Notes: generated by a model not told the origin, from the letters alone. A DNA stretch of 64,000 bases from Symsagittifera roscoffensis (GCF_963678635.1 NC_087071.1:35207680-35271679), one strand, 5' to 3'. Positions 43,930 to 55,928 are shown, counted from the stretch's first letter. Numbers and translations are program-made.

Positions 43930-45019
43930 GGTCTGAACTATGTGTCAAACTTTAATTGAGACATCCATTCGAGCCGAAAAAAGTCCTAGTGACTCGAGTA
44001 CCTTCATGCTCATCATTTCGAGATCGTTTGTTCAAACTGATCAAATCACTTTAACAAACAGTTGAAATTCAGAAAGAGGTTGAAATGTGTGTAAAGACAA
44101 GAAATTCTGTTACTTCGAGCTGAAAAACGAAGTAGTTGACTGAAGCTAATCTGAAAAGAAAATTATTTTTAGTAGCGGGTTAGAGATACCTTCAATTCAA
44201 TCGCGTTTTTTGTTGTTTCCGATCAGATTTAGGCCTCCTTTCATGGAGTTTGTTTTGAAAATGGTATCCAGTCAGAGTTTAAAACCAAATTCATGACATT
44301 TCTACTTTTAACCTTTTCTTATGACTAAAAAATGAGCACTTATTTATTAACTTTTTGATTTTCTTATGCAATCGGTGAAAAACTAAATTTTGAATTCTTC
44401 ACAGCTATATCCCTGGCAAAAAAAGGATTGCTTTATTGCTCACTGACGACAAGTTGAGTTTGTTCGATACTTGAGCCTCACGAGGGTATAAACTTTTTTC
44501 ACTTTTTGAGAACAAGGAATGTAGGAGACTGATTACAACAATTAAATCAAGGTCTGCTTCCTTGTCTTAGTCATCCTTTGACGTCGTTTTTTTTTCTTCA
44601 GTTTTTTATTTTTGAAAACACCAAACCAATTTCCTATAAAATTTCAAGCTTTTAACTAAGCTAGGTGTCACGCATACTCAAAGAGAAACCAAATACTGCT
44701 TTTATCAATGGATGTGCTGAAAAATTGTTCTTAAGTGTGAGAGAACAACTTGTTTTCAAAACGGGACATTTTCTTATGTAGAATTTGTAGAATTTTCATC
44801 GAAAATGACTTCTTTGAATTATAATATTTTTTTAATCGTGAAAAGTATCTGTGCGAGAGCAATGGTTTTTGGATCTATGTTTTGGAGAAACATATCTGGT
44901 TCAACTTGTTCATTTCTAATTTACAACTGTTTTCGACCAGTTTTTCTTCCAATATTTTACAAAATTTTTTAAAGCTTTTTGCGTTCATTAACAAATTCTC
45001 CAATCTCAACATCACTACT

Positions 45020-47680
45020 TTTGTATTTCGCTACATCAAATAACTTTTCTTAAATGGCAAGCTTTTGGTCAATAATTCACCCTCTGCTAGCCAAAAAGTC
45101 CAGTATTTCGGAAAACAATGTTTTCAGCATTGTAATTAACAGTTTTTTAATGGCCGAGGTTGCTTCTACTTTTCTTTTTTACCAAGATAGAATAGCTGTT
45201 GTTTTCAAAATGTCCCGATCCATTTTTCTTGAACAGTTGAAAATCCGAAGCTTATGACACTACCATTTTTTATTGAGTATATTTTTGAAAAGAAGATCAA
45301 ATTAATCAGTTGAGGAGAAATGAAAGAATAGATTGTGAAAAAATTGGGTAAAGGAGAAAACAATATGAGTCATTCAATGAGTCATGAAGGGAAAACTATT
45401 TAGAAGTTTTCTTTATGAGGTTTTCAAACTTGAGTTGTATGTAAGCGTTTCAAGGTTGTCGTGTATCTACCCACATTTCCTTCTGTTTTTGGACAATTTT
45501 AGGTTTCATATGCTTCTGAACGGTGAACGGTTCATCTCTCACTTAATTGTTTGAAATTTGATTGCCTTTGAAATCTGTACGAAAACAGATTTCATTCAAA
45601 TGTTATTGCATAAAGTGGCAGAATTTGAAATAAAATTAGCTTGCTGTTCAGAACATTTCTTCAAGTAAAACAGCAGAAAAAAATCATGTATTGCAAAAAA
45701 AGACGAGATTGTATTGCAAATTGTAGAAGAGAAGAATGTCTCATAATCGCAGTTCCACTTCATTAAAAAGGCTTTGTAAAAAACCAGTTTGCATTGATGG
45801 TTTGACCTTTGTAGAAGGGAAGATTTTATTAGCTTGGATTATAGTTTGTCCATCCTTATAAACTACTTTTTTCAATGCACTCAAAAATCAAAAAGCCCAG
45901 GCTCTCGATATTAACTGTTTTTTTTTGTAGAATTATCATGTCGTGGAAGATCTTTCTTGGTTTTGGAGAAAAGCTAAGCTAACGGTGTTTCTTCTTTCAA
46001 TTCAATATGATTCTTTTTTCATTTTTTTTTTACAAAAATTATGTTTCATTTCTTTCAAAACTCCATAAAGGTTTTTAACATGGCGTAAAAATGTGTAATT
46101 TTTCCTAAACCGTTGCAAAAATTAATACAGTTTTTTTTTCAATTTACCGTGGTTCTGTAAAAAATTTTTGAGTTTGCTTACTACTTTTTCATTCAACTCT
46201 GGTGAAAAAAAAAGTTTAGAAAAGGACTTCATTGACAAAACTTAAAATATACATCACACACCAATGATTTTCAAAAACAGTTTTCCAAGAGCTGTCGAAC
46301 TAATTCTTAGTTCTTAGTTGATCCCAATGCTCGTTTCGGTTCTATTTTCTATTGCTGGAGGTATTTTAGGACATTCGCCCAGTGGAATTTATGGTTTTGA
46401 TAGCCCATTTTCTTTGTCTGTGTAGATGGGTGGGATTGGTAGCAGATTCCTCATTCCTCCATGGGAAAAGTAAGTCAATTAACGTTTGAGCGGAATCGGG
46501 GAGCTGAGAATAAACCACCCCAACCTGTTCAATTTTGTTCTGTAATTTCCATCGTTCCAAATTGTCTCTCTGTGATGGACATTTGCTTCTTGAAGCTGAT
46601 CTCATGGTCTGAACTATGTGTCAAACTTTAATTGAGACATCCATTCGAGCCGAAAAAAGTCCTAGTGACTCGAGTACCTTCATGCTCATCATTTCGAGAT
46701 CGTTTGTTCAAACTGATCAAATCACTTTAACAAACAGTTGAAATTCAGAAAGAGGTTGAAATGTGTGTAAAGACAAGAAATTCTGTTACTTCGAGCTGAA
46801 AAACGAAGTAGTTGACTGAAGTTAATCTGAAAAGAAAATTTTTTTTAGTAGCGGGTTAGAGATACCTTCAATTCAATCGCGTTTGTTGTTGTTTCCGAAC
46901 AAATTTAGGCCTCCTTTCATGGAGTTTGCATTGAAAATGGTATCCAGTCAGAGTTTAAAACCAAATTCAAGACATTTCTACACTTAAACTTTTCTTATGA
47001 CTGAAAAATGAGCTTATTTTTTGATTTTCTTATCCAATCGGTGAAAAACTAAATTTTGAATTCTTCACAGCTATATCCCTGGCAAAAAAAGGATCGCTTT
47101 ATTGCTCACTGACGACAAGTTGAGTTTGTTCGATACTTGAGCCTCACGAGGGTATAAACTTTTTTCACTTTTTGAGAACAAGGAATGTAGGAGACTGATT
47201 ACAACAATTAAATCAAGGTCTGCTTCCTTGTCTTAGTCATCCTTTGACGTCGTTTTTTTTTCTTCAGTTTTTTTATTTTTGAAAGCACCAAACCAACTTC
47301 CTATAAAAGTTCAAGCTTTTAACTAAGCTAGGTGTCACGCATACTCAAACAGAAACCAAATACTGCTTTTATCAATAGAAGTGCTGAAAAATTGTTCTTA
47401 AGTGTGAGAGAACAACTTGTTTTCAAAACCGGAAGTTTTCTTATGTAGAATTTGTAGAATCTTCATCGAAAATGACTTCTTTGAATTATAATTTTTTTAA
47501 CCGTGAAAAGTATCTGTGCGAGTGCAATGGTTTTTGGATCTTTGTTTTGGAGAAACATATCTGGTTCAACTTGTTCATTTCTAATTTACAACTGTTTTCG
47601 ACCTGTTTTTGTTCCAATATTTTGCAAAATTTTTTAAAGCTTTTTGCGTTCATTAACAAATTCTCCAATCTCAACATCAC
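45020..47680. repeat. 3.09 kb tandem duplication, unit B
   Basis: This is the second copy of 41929-45015. It carries the 90 bp missing from A near 45235-45320 but lacks about 35 bp present in A near 42375-42410, and has a single 475 bp segment. Substitutions are sparse, which marks this as the most recent event in the array. Confidence 0.92.
46366..46605 (-). pseudogene. Array motif: ASRSKCPSQ..EESATNP frame in unit B
   Basis: This 79-codon ATG frame shares its first part with 43714-43929. After the indel it continues PWRNEESATNPTHLHRQRKW and ends INSTGRMS. It corresponds to the EESA-NP readings at 37.5 and 39.0 kb. Confidence 0.5.
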
Positions 47681-47790
47681 AATTCTTTTTGCAACTGGAA
47701 CTATATATTTTCAAATAAAGTGGGTGGCATTTTTTGCAATAATTTATGAAAGAGCACCAAATTTTCTTCCACGTTGTCTAAAATGGGCAA
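47486..47790 (-). pseudogene. Array motifs: KLL block and coil plus VEPDMFL, unit B
   Basis: NLVLFHKLLQKMPPTLF (about 47785-47710) is followed by SFKKFCKILEQKQVENSCKLE. A shift of frame then gives NEQVEPDMFLQNKDPKTIAL. Unit A (44850-45010) has the same coil end and VEPDMFL block but lacks the upstream KLL part, because unit B begins there. Confidence 0.5.
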
Positions 47791-47939
47791 ATTAACAAAA
47801 CAAAAAAATCAAGTTTATTTTTTAAGATTACAAAAGAAATTTTTTAGGCTGTGGTACCTCCTATTTTTGTTTTGATACTATGGAAAGAGTTTTCTAAACG
47901 GTTAATGTGTAAAGAACTGAGAATTCCTTTAATGTCTCA

Positions 47940-48130
47940 TAAATTTTATGTTTTCGACTTTTACAACAAAATTAATTCGTTTTGTATCACCTACTTTGCT
48001 ATTTTCTATAAAATCATGAATCCATTCAAGGATTTTTTGTTTATATAATGTCGCACAAATACTAAGATTACTGTGCAATTTTTCCACGCATTACAACTAC
48101 CGTCTGATTTTGCTCCAAATCGCAACCAAA
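47940..48130 (-). pseudogene. Array motif: FIENSKVGDTK block, outermost copy
   Basis: The minus-strand reading ILEWIHDFIENSKVGDTKR aligns with FLAVLNDIIEDNIVDDTKT of 40641-40859. It is followed (lower coordinates) by the KLL block, as in the other units, so this is the upstream part of the outermost gene copy. Confidence 0.45.
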
Positions 48131-49873
48131 AATCCTATTCTGATTTTTAGCTTTGTGTGTTTTATAAATGATTTAATATAAAAATAAAAATAAATAAATG
48201 TTTTTAACGTCCCTCTCAATGTTTCCAATAGAACGACTTTTGTCGGAACTCAATGTAGACACAATTTACTGCAATTTGAAAATATTTTTTTCTTACCAGA
48301 ATTTCCAATCTGTCAAAGTAAAATTTGTTTTAAAGAAAGAATTGCTGTCTCTTCAGCTACTTAATATGTCTCAAGCATTATTGAGTTAACTTCAAGGTAC
48401 CCCCTTGAAAGTTGGCCATTTTCTGTTGCTTTATTTTTCCATAGCCCATAGTTTTCAGGAATGTTTTTGACAAATATTTTTTGTAAATGCTTGCAAAACT
48501 CTGTATGGCTTACTTAACTTTCATTGTTTAAACTCTGACTAATAGCAAAAACTATCGATAGCCAGTAGAAATTACTTGTTGCCAAAGTTTTATGAATGGA
48601 TCAAAGTCTTTTGTTTCGAAGTATTTGATTGTAAAATTTTTTTTCCTTTAATATGGACAAAGCAGTTGCTTGTTTTTAGTGTCATGATAGAAACGGAAGC
48701 TGCTCTAAAATCTATTGAAGCTTCGTTTTTCAATTTTTTGTTTTTCCAACAATTTGAGATGTTGATTTCATTATTTTGGAAGGCAGATGGAAACAGTCTA
48801 CTGATTGCCCAACTTATAATTTCATAGTTTTCTTATATATTTTTCAAAGCACTCATTATCCAAAATAAACAGTCTTATGATTTTTTTCGTTTTCTCTGGA
48901 GTTTTTGATGGAAAAGAAAAATAACTGTTTTCAGAGTCGTAAATAAAAGTAGCTCTAATTTCCAAGATTGCTTCTCTTTCATGTTTACTAAGTCAAACTT
49001 GCTGTTTTTTGCCGATTCTACCCGGCTCAATTTTCTCCAAAAGTTGAAAGCACGGTTTCAGGTAAAAAATTCCCCTGGAAAGACTTTTGGAACCAAGTAA
49101 ATCTCACAATTCCTGTCTGAATTTTAGACTAGGACCTTCAGTTAGACTAGGACCTTTAGACTAGGACCTTTTGTTACCTTCAGTTTTCTGAAAGGAAAAT
49201 TTTATTTCACGTCCTTTATACTTCAGTCATAAATTAAATCTCTAATACGCAAAAGATGTATCAAAATTTAAATATTTGGATTAGTAAATTCTCTAAAAGA
49301 CATTTATTTTGACGGAGAACTCTGTTTTGTTAGAAGAAAAAAACAAGTGTCAAAGTGTAATTCATCAAATAAAAAATCACTCAGGAGGTGTGTTTGTTTC
49401 TTGTACTAGAAAATTAGGGAATTCGGAGTGCTTCTATTAGGAATTTTTTAATTTAATGATAAAGATAATAAAATTGTATTTCTTTTGCATCTTAAACTGC
49501 TTGATTCTGATCGGTTGGTTCCAAATATGATGAGTTGGTTTTCGTTAACTATTAGCAAATTGAACAAAAAGCATTATGATTTATGTTTACCGATAAAAGA
49601 CCAATTTTTTACTTTTTAATACAGTTTCAATATTTCAAAAAAAAATTATTTTCGACAAAAATCAGAGACATTTCAAAAGTACCGTTTTGATTTGTACCAA
49701 GTACAAAACTTCTATCTGGCGAACACGCTGAAACTCCCAACTGTTTTCTCAGATGAAGTCGCTGAATACAAACGAGAAAGTGAAATGCAAGGAATGTGGT
49801 CATATTTCGTGTGGACATCTTTCGTGTAAGGATTAAAATCAATTAATCTACAATCTGCAAAAAATGAATTATT
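48131..49873. other. End of array and spacer
   Basis: Both strands are open around 48576-48827; the minus reading ISNCWKNKKLKNEASIDFR is protein-like and may be the 5' part of the outermost gene. A three-fold short repeat TAGACTAGGACCTT lies at 49129-49172. The rest is AT-rich without support for a gene. Confidence 0.35.
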
Positions 49874-52720
49874 TTGTTGCCAAGAAGCTTCCTCCATCAA
49901 AGCGCAAGCTATAAAAGGTTTGCCTGCTTTGTGAAAAAGAACTTCCGAGTTATTTTTTTTCTCTTACAACATTGGAGAAAGGAACTTGGAGCAAAGAAAC
50001 GAAATTCGATTGATACTGTAGCGAACTTTAAAAAAGTAATACATGAAGAAGTTCAATTTTGACACAAGCTTAAGGAGTAGTTTAGAGCTTATCAACATTT
50101 CCTGGTGGATACTGAGATGGGAAACAGGAAACACGATTTTTGTTTTTCAAACGACTAAAATATGTACCAAGTTTACTAAGGTGAATTTTGAAAAAATTTC
50201 CAACAAGCTTAATACATTTGCAAAAACCAAGGTTGCACTGGGATTTGTTCACTGATGCGTCATAACTAGTGAAAATCGATACTACTACATCGATCACTAA
50301 AATAATTCTTTTGAGAAGTTGCATTTGTTGTAAAAAGCAACTCAAGTATACAAAGAAAAAATGATATTGTAGAACAAGGTACTCAAGAATTTCAGAGCAC
50401 TAGGCGGAGAGTCAAGCTGAAAACTAACGTTACTGATTTTGCTGTACTATTAAAAACATCCTAATGAACCCAGTCAATTACTACGAAATAGGCAAGTGAG
50501 CTCTCTTTTATCGAACAAATACAGGCTATCATACAAGTATCATCTGTACCGCTTACGTGCGCTAAAAAGGGTTTACCTGGTCATAGTATCTTTTAAGCTC
50601 ATGCTACGCAATTTTCACAGAGTTCATATCAAAAAATGATCCTTCTTCAAGTATTTTTTTTTCAAGCTGCGACTATTTTCAGCAGATCGAACTTTTTCAA
50701 CAGATCCCTTGTCAGTTGTAAGGATTGATTCGGAAAAATCTAACCCAATAAAGCATACGCACTGCAGGAAAGTTTTTCTAAGAAACTCAATGAGTAAAAA
50801 AACTCCTTGTACTGAATAGCAGAAATTGTTCAGCCATGTTGTCAGTTTTTTTGAATTAATTTGGGTTGCCGCGAAAGAATTAAAAGCAAACGAAACCACG
50901 ACTTGGATCGACAAACATCCTTTATACGTCTCATTTTTGCCTGGTGATCCAGTTTTTCTAAGTAAAAAAGATCAAGAGTTCCTATTAATTGCTTTCAATT
51001 CCATCTTTTAAGAACTGGCTCAGAAAGCAAGCTGCAAATGAGAACAAAATTCAAAAAATTGAAATTACTTTAAAAAATCGAGTCAAAAATTATTTTGATG
51101 AAGGTAATGTGAGAGCTTACATTTTGAATTCACAATTTGGAGGAACGATCTGAACCTAGTCAGATCTTGTTTATCCAGTAACTTAATTCCGATAAAGCTA
51201 TCGAAACAACTGTAATTGAAAAAGCAGCTTTTAAATTTGGAGACGATCAACTTCTCGATATAGTTAAGTTCCTGGGAGGCGCAACAATCTTAGATTGATT
51301 TCTGAAAGCCTTAATACTTGTAAAACTAATTTATTTTCTCAACAAATAGGTTTAAAGTCCAGACAAGCTTGACTGTGAACTAAATTGCCAACCTATGGAG
51401 CATTTTCCAGTCAGCTGAGAAAAAGCAGCCCAATTAGAAAGGAGTTTGATGATTTTCAGGACCTAGTTAAAAGTGGCCCTAATCAACAAGGTGCAATGAA
51501 ATTTCTACAGATTCAGTCTATGCTAAACAAATAATTTTTTGAAAAGCATCCGGGAACAACACCATATTTATTATTCAGGAATTTTGACGATGTTATAACA
51601 AAGAAGGTGCTGTTCTTGCACTCCAAAACACAAAAAATGATCAACTCTTGCCAAGATATTGGAATTGATACGGTGAAGAGTGCACGCTTCTAAACATGGC
51701 AAATATCTAATGACACAAGTCGACAAAACACAATTTCTACCCATTCTTTCAAGGTGATAAGGATTTATGTGCAAAAACTGAAAAATGAAATTTTCAATGT
51801 CTTTTCTGCGAATGGTTTCGCCGATCAAAAAAGTTATTCGTCACTTGTCAAACCGTTTTAAAACAAAAATGAGAATTGATGCTAGCTAGTTATATCTCTC
51901 CTCAAAGTCTCAAGATTTGCTAATCTGACTTTTTGCAACATGGCAGTCTGACTCTGAAATTGAACGATTAAATACTATATTTCACAGAACAAAATGCATA
52001 TGTATTCTATCAAAATTAAAGACCAAAATTTAATTTTGATACCTGTTACACGACCGGAAAGAGATATAAAATTGACAGTTTCCCTGTTTTTGGCTACTTT
52101 GATCACTGTAAAACAGTATGTGAAGCTATTGGTTGATACTTTCATTTCTGCTTCTGTCAAGAAACGCGTCCATTTTTGTCGGATCAAGATATTGACAGGG
52201 GAAGAGAGAAAAAGAAAATGGACCAGTTAAGCCAAAAATATACTAAAAATTGAGGCTATATTTTTCAGGAATTGTTTGAATGTTAGTGGTCGAAGCAGTT
52301 TAAAACAAACTTACGATCAAAAATCCTGTCAAGACAAATTAATCCTCCAGAAATTCGTCCAACCGGAAAAAAATAATGATTTTTTTTGCAAAGTTCAATG
52401 TGATTTGAAAAAACCCCGACAAGTTGACCAGCAAATTTTCATTTTTTCTATCCAATGTTCAAAAACAATGATGACGGTTGGATTAAAAAAAAGAGAGTAC
52501 ATAAAAATAGGCCAAAAGAAAACCATTTTTTGGAAAACCTACTCAAACTCTGATTTCAAGCTTGAAAGTCAGGAAAATGGCACAATCATCACTCCTAATT
52601 CCTAATTGAACTTGGTTTGTTCAGTACAAGCCTAAGAAAACCTTCAACGTTTTAATGCAGTCTGTTGTCAAGATTTATGAGAAGGAGACCAGAGAAGTTG
52701 CTCTGAAGTTGTAGCTGAGA
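49874..52720 (+). pseudogene. Series of exon-like fragments, plus strand, unrecognised
   Basis: Open stretches with protein-like composition follow one another on the plus strand. They lie at 49874-50062, 50043-50255, 50826-51011 (WIDKHPLYVSFLPGDPVF), 51989-52230 (after TATTTCACAG; DQNLILIPVTRPERD), 52268-52605 (after TATTTTTCAG; TYDQKSCQDKLILQKF) and 52622-52710 (after TTTGTTCAG; YKPKKTFNVLMQSVVK). Acceptor-like sites before the last three suggest true exons with short introns, but stops between and within pieces suggest decay. No domain is recognised. The 867 bp repeats copy sequence from the 3' side of this region. Confidence 0.4.
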
Positions 52721-52761
52721 TTATGAAGCTCCTGAGAAACAGTACCATCCGATTAACAATA

Positions 52762-55362
52762 ACATATCTTAATCAATTCAAAGAAACAAATTAAAGTTTT
52801 TTTTAAAGATTTAATTAAGCAGTTGAAAGAAGTGAAAAAACCTGAAAAGATCAGAGATCCCATGATTACAAAGAGCTAATGGTTTTACGAGCTTTCTTCT
52901 TCAATATGACAACTTCAAATTGTTGGAGGACTGCATATTACCTGAGAAGAAAGCTCAGTGGTAACAGATTTGTTGAAAGACTGCAGAAAAAACTCTCTAG
53001 TCGATAAAAAGACAATTTTTTTCCCGCATATAACAATAAAAAGCATGATACGAAAAAACCGTGACTGTTTAAAAAGGAATATCCATGTTCTGAAAAGTTG
53101 TGCCTATGTTGCATCACGCATTGTTTTTATGACAGAAATATTGACAAACTCAATTTAGTAGCAAGGGATCAACAAAAAAAACTCAACGCGAAATCAACGA
53201 CGGCAACATTTGAAATCACAAATCGAGAAGTAAAAAAAACCACCAATTTTTACTCGAGAGATATGAACAATTTGGAAAAAGATTTAGTTGCTTTAACCGG
53301 GAAAAGGAAGTTCTTTTTAATAGAATCCATAGTGAACCAGTTAAAATGTAGTTTCAACTTAAAAACTATATTAAAAATCAAAACGTTGCAGCTATTCAAT
53401 TTTTTTCTGTGAATATCAATTTTTGTTTTCGAAACTTCAGTTAAGTTTCAGCATAGTTTCAGACCATTTCAAGACAATTTCAGCTAGATGCCTTGTAAAA
53501 ACTTATTTCAATAGATAGCATCTTGAACATTTCTGTTTTGGTATACTTCAGCGCCGAAAATTTCACCAAATGAGTTTTACCAAGTTACCATCTCAAAATT
53601 TGTATCTTAATACATGGCAAAACCTATTACATATGTTAATCAATTCAAAGAAACAAATTAAAGTTTTTTTTAAAGATTTAATTAAGCAGTTGAAAGAAGT
53701 GAAAAAACCTGAAAAGATCAGAGATCCCATGATTACAAAGAGCTAATGGTTTTACGAGCTTTCTTCTTCAATATGACAAGTTCAAATTGTTGGAGGACTG
53801 CATATTACCTGAGAAGAAAGCTCAGTGGTAACAGATTTGTTGAAAGACTGCAGAAAAAACTCTCTAGTCGATAAAAAGACAATTTTTTTCCCGCATATAA
53901 CAATAAAAAGCATGATACGAAAAAACCGTGACTGTTTAAAAAGGAATATCCATGTTCTGAAAAGTTGTGCCTATGTTGCATCACGCATTGTTTTTATGAC
54001 AGAAATATTGACAAACTCAATTTAGTAGCAAGGGATCAACAAAAAAAACTCAACGCGAAATCAACGACGGCAACATTTGAAATCACAAATCGAGAAGTAA
54101 AAAAACCACCAATTTTTACTCGAGAGATATGAACAATTTGGAAAAAGATTTAGTTGCTTTAACCCGGAAAAGGAAGTTCTTTTTAATAGAATCCATAGTG
54201 AACCAGTTAAAATGTAGTTTCAACTTAAAAACTATATTAAAAATCAATACGTTGCAGCTATTCAATTTTTTTCTGTGAATATCAATTTTTGTTTTCGAAA
54301 CTTCAGTTAAGTTTCAGCATAGTTTCAGACCATTTCAAGACAATTTCAGCTAGATGCCTTGTAAAAACTTATTTCAATAGATAGCATCTTGAACATTTCT
54401 GTTTTGGTATACTTCAGCGCCGAAAATTTCACCAAATGAGTTTTACCAAGTTACCATCTCAAAATTTGTATCTTAATACATGGCAAAACCTATTACATAT
54501 GTTAATCAATTCAAAGAAACAAATTAAAGTTTTTTTTAAAGATTTAATTAAGCAGTTGAAAGAAGTGAAAAAACCTGAAAAGATCAGAGATCCCATGATT
54601 ACAAAGAGCTAATGGTTTTACGAGCTTTCTTCTTCAATATGACAACTTCAAATTGTTGGAGGACTGCATATTACCTGAGAAGAAAGCTCAGTGGTAACAG
54701 ATTTGTTGAAAGACTGCAGAAAAAACTCTCTAGTCGATAAAAAGACAAAATTTTTTTCCCGCATATAACAATAAAAAGCATGATACGAAAAAACCGTGAC
54801 TGTTTAAAAAGGAATATCCATGTTCTGAAAAGTTGTGCCTATGTTGCATCACGCATTGTTTTTATGACAGAAATATTGACAAACTCAATTTAGTAGCAAG
54901 GGATCAACAAAAAAAACTCAACGCGAAATCAACGACGGCAACATTTGAAATCACAAATCGAGAAGTAAAAAAACCACCAATTTTTACTCGAGAGATATGA
55001 ACAATTTGGAAAAAGATTTAGTTGCTTTAACCCGGAAAAGGAAGTTCTTTTTAATAGAATCCATAGTGAACCAGTTAAAATGTAGTTTCAACTTAAAAAC
55101 TATATTAAAAATCAATACGTTGCAGCTATTCAATTTTTTTCTGTGAATATCAATTTTTGTTTTCGAAACTTCAGTTAAGTTTCAGCATAGTTTCAGACCA
55201 TTTCAAGACAATTTCAGCTAGATGCCTTGTAAAAACTTATTTCAATAGATAGCATCTTGAACATTTCTGTTTTGGTATACTTCAGCGCCGAAAATTTCAC
55301 CAAATGAGTTTTACCAAGTTACCATCTCAAAATTTGTATCTTAATACATGGCAAAACCTATT
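52762..55362. repeat. Tandem array, three units of about 867 bp
   Basis: Units begin ACATAT(C/G)TTAATCAATTC at 52762, 53629 and 54495, and the array ends at 55362. The units are nearly identical. Each contains a frame (first unit 52958-53158, second 53825-54025; VTDLLKDCRKNSLVDKK) and ends with the GCGCCGAAAA...TCTTAATACAT block of the dispersed repeat. Unit 1 keeps a 104-codon frame (53098-53412) that is broken in units 2 and 3 by loss of one A. Confidence 0.95.
53098..53412 (+). pseudogene. Exon-like frame in unit 1 of the 867 bp array
   Basis: The frame carries NLVARDQQKKLNAKSTT, EITNREVKKTTNFYSRD and NNLEKDLVALTGKRKFF, a charged helical-looking segment. It may be the 3' end of the gene fragments at 49.9-52.7 kb, since YEKETREVALKL at 52.7 kb is just upstream. 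Units 2 and 3 have a one-base deletion in the A run before ACCACC. Confidence 0.4.
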
Positions 55363-55700
55363 ACATTTCTTTATATATAGAAAAGCTATTCGCTATTTTA
55401 AAACCTGGCCTGCTGACCAAATTTCTATTGTCTTTGTTAATACATGCGTTACTAGTTCAGTCATAAACTAAGTCATCAACGATCCTGTTTCTGAGCTAAG
55501 GACCACCAAATGAACACTTCCCAATCAACGCCCATTAGACCCGACATGGATGAACCGTATTACCAAACCTCATAATTTTCAGTGGTTGTCATGGAAATCT
55601 TGCTGATTCCCATCCAGCAGTCAGCATCAATCGACCATTGACCCATAAATGGTCATCCAGCACAGATGGGTTCTACTGAAGTGAGTATTGATCAAAAAAG
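55363..55700. other. Spacer with a further TAATACATG word
   Basis: The dispersed repeat seems to continue to about 55445 (TGTTAATACATGCG). I see no gene. Confidence 0.4.
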
Positions 55701-55701
55701 C

Positions 55702-55928
55702 TGTGGTCACGACGACAATCATCCCAGCTAATGACAGTTTTCTTTTCATTAAGAACAATAGTTAACTTTACTGGTCGATAAAAAAAGTATGCAAGAAATT
55801 ATTGGCGTTGATAAATGGAATGAGAAAGTAGAGATGCACATTTTTTGTATCGACCAGTGAAGTTAACTATTGTTCTTTTTGAAAAAAAAAGACTGAAACT
55901 AGCTGGGATGGTTGTCGTCGTGATCATG
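55702..55928. repeat. Inverted repeat, about 85 bp arms
   Basis: The left arm (55702-55785) contains CACGACGACAATCATCCCAG, AAGAACAATAGTTAACTT and ACTGGTCGATA. The right arm (55843-55928) is its reverse complement (TATCGACCAGTGAAGTTAAC... CTGGGATGGTTGTCGTCGTG). The spacer is about 57 bp. It is probably a fold-back or MITE-like element. No target duplication was identified. Confidence 0.88.

Larger units (their letters stand above)
41929..45015. repeat. 3.09 kb tandem duplication, unit A
   Basis: It starts TTTGTATTTCGCTACATCAA and ends TCTCCAATCTCAACATCAC, both repeated in unit B (45020-47680). Unit A lacks about 90 bp present in B near 45235-45320. It also contains an extra 475 bp tandem copy, so the two units differ in length though otherwise highly similar. 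Confidence 0.92.
31420..48830 (-). repeat. Tandem array of decayed copies of an unrecognised gene family
   Basis: The same minus-strand protein motifs recur in the same order at least three to four times. They are an I-x-E-N/D..DDTK block, an NLVLL-x-KLL block, a KKL..ICK-x-LEQKQ coil followed by VEPDLFL, an acidic SEDDSDE..DPDL block, an RNLLSIP / EESA-NP block, and an RPL-x-x-LLxxMLK block. Stops and frameshifts interrupt every copy, though conservation is better at protein than at DNA level in several places. DNA-level homology extends through introns or spacers, so whole units of about 3-6 kb were duplicated. Confidence 0.65.
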
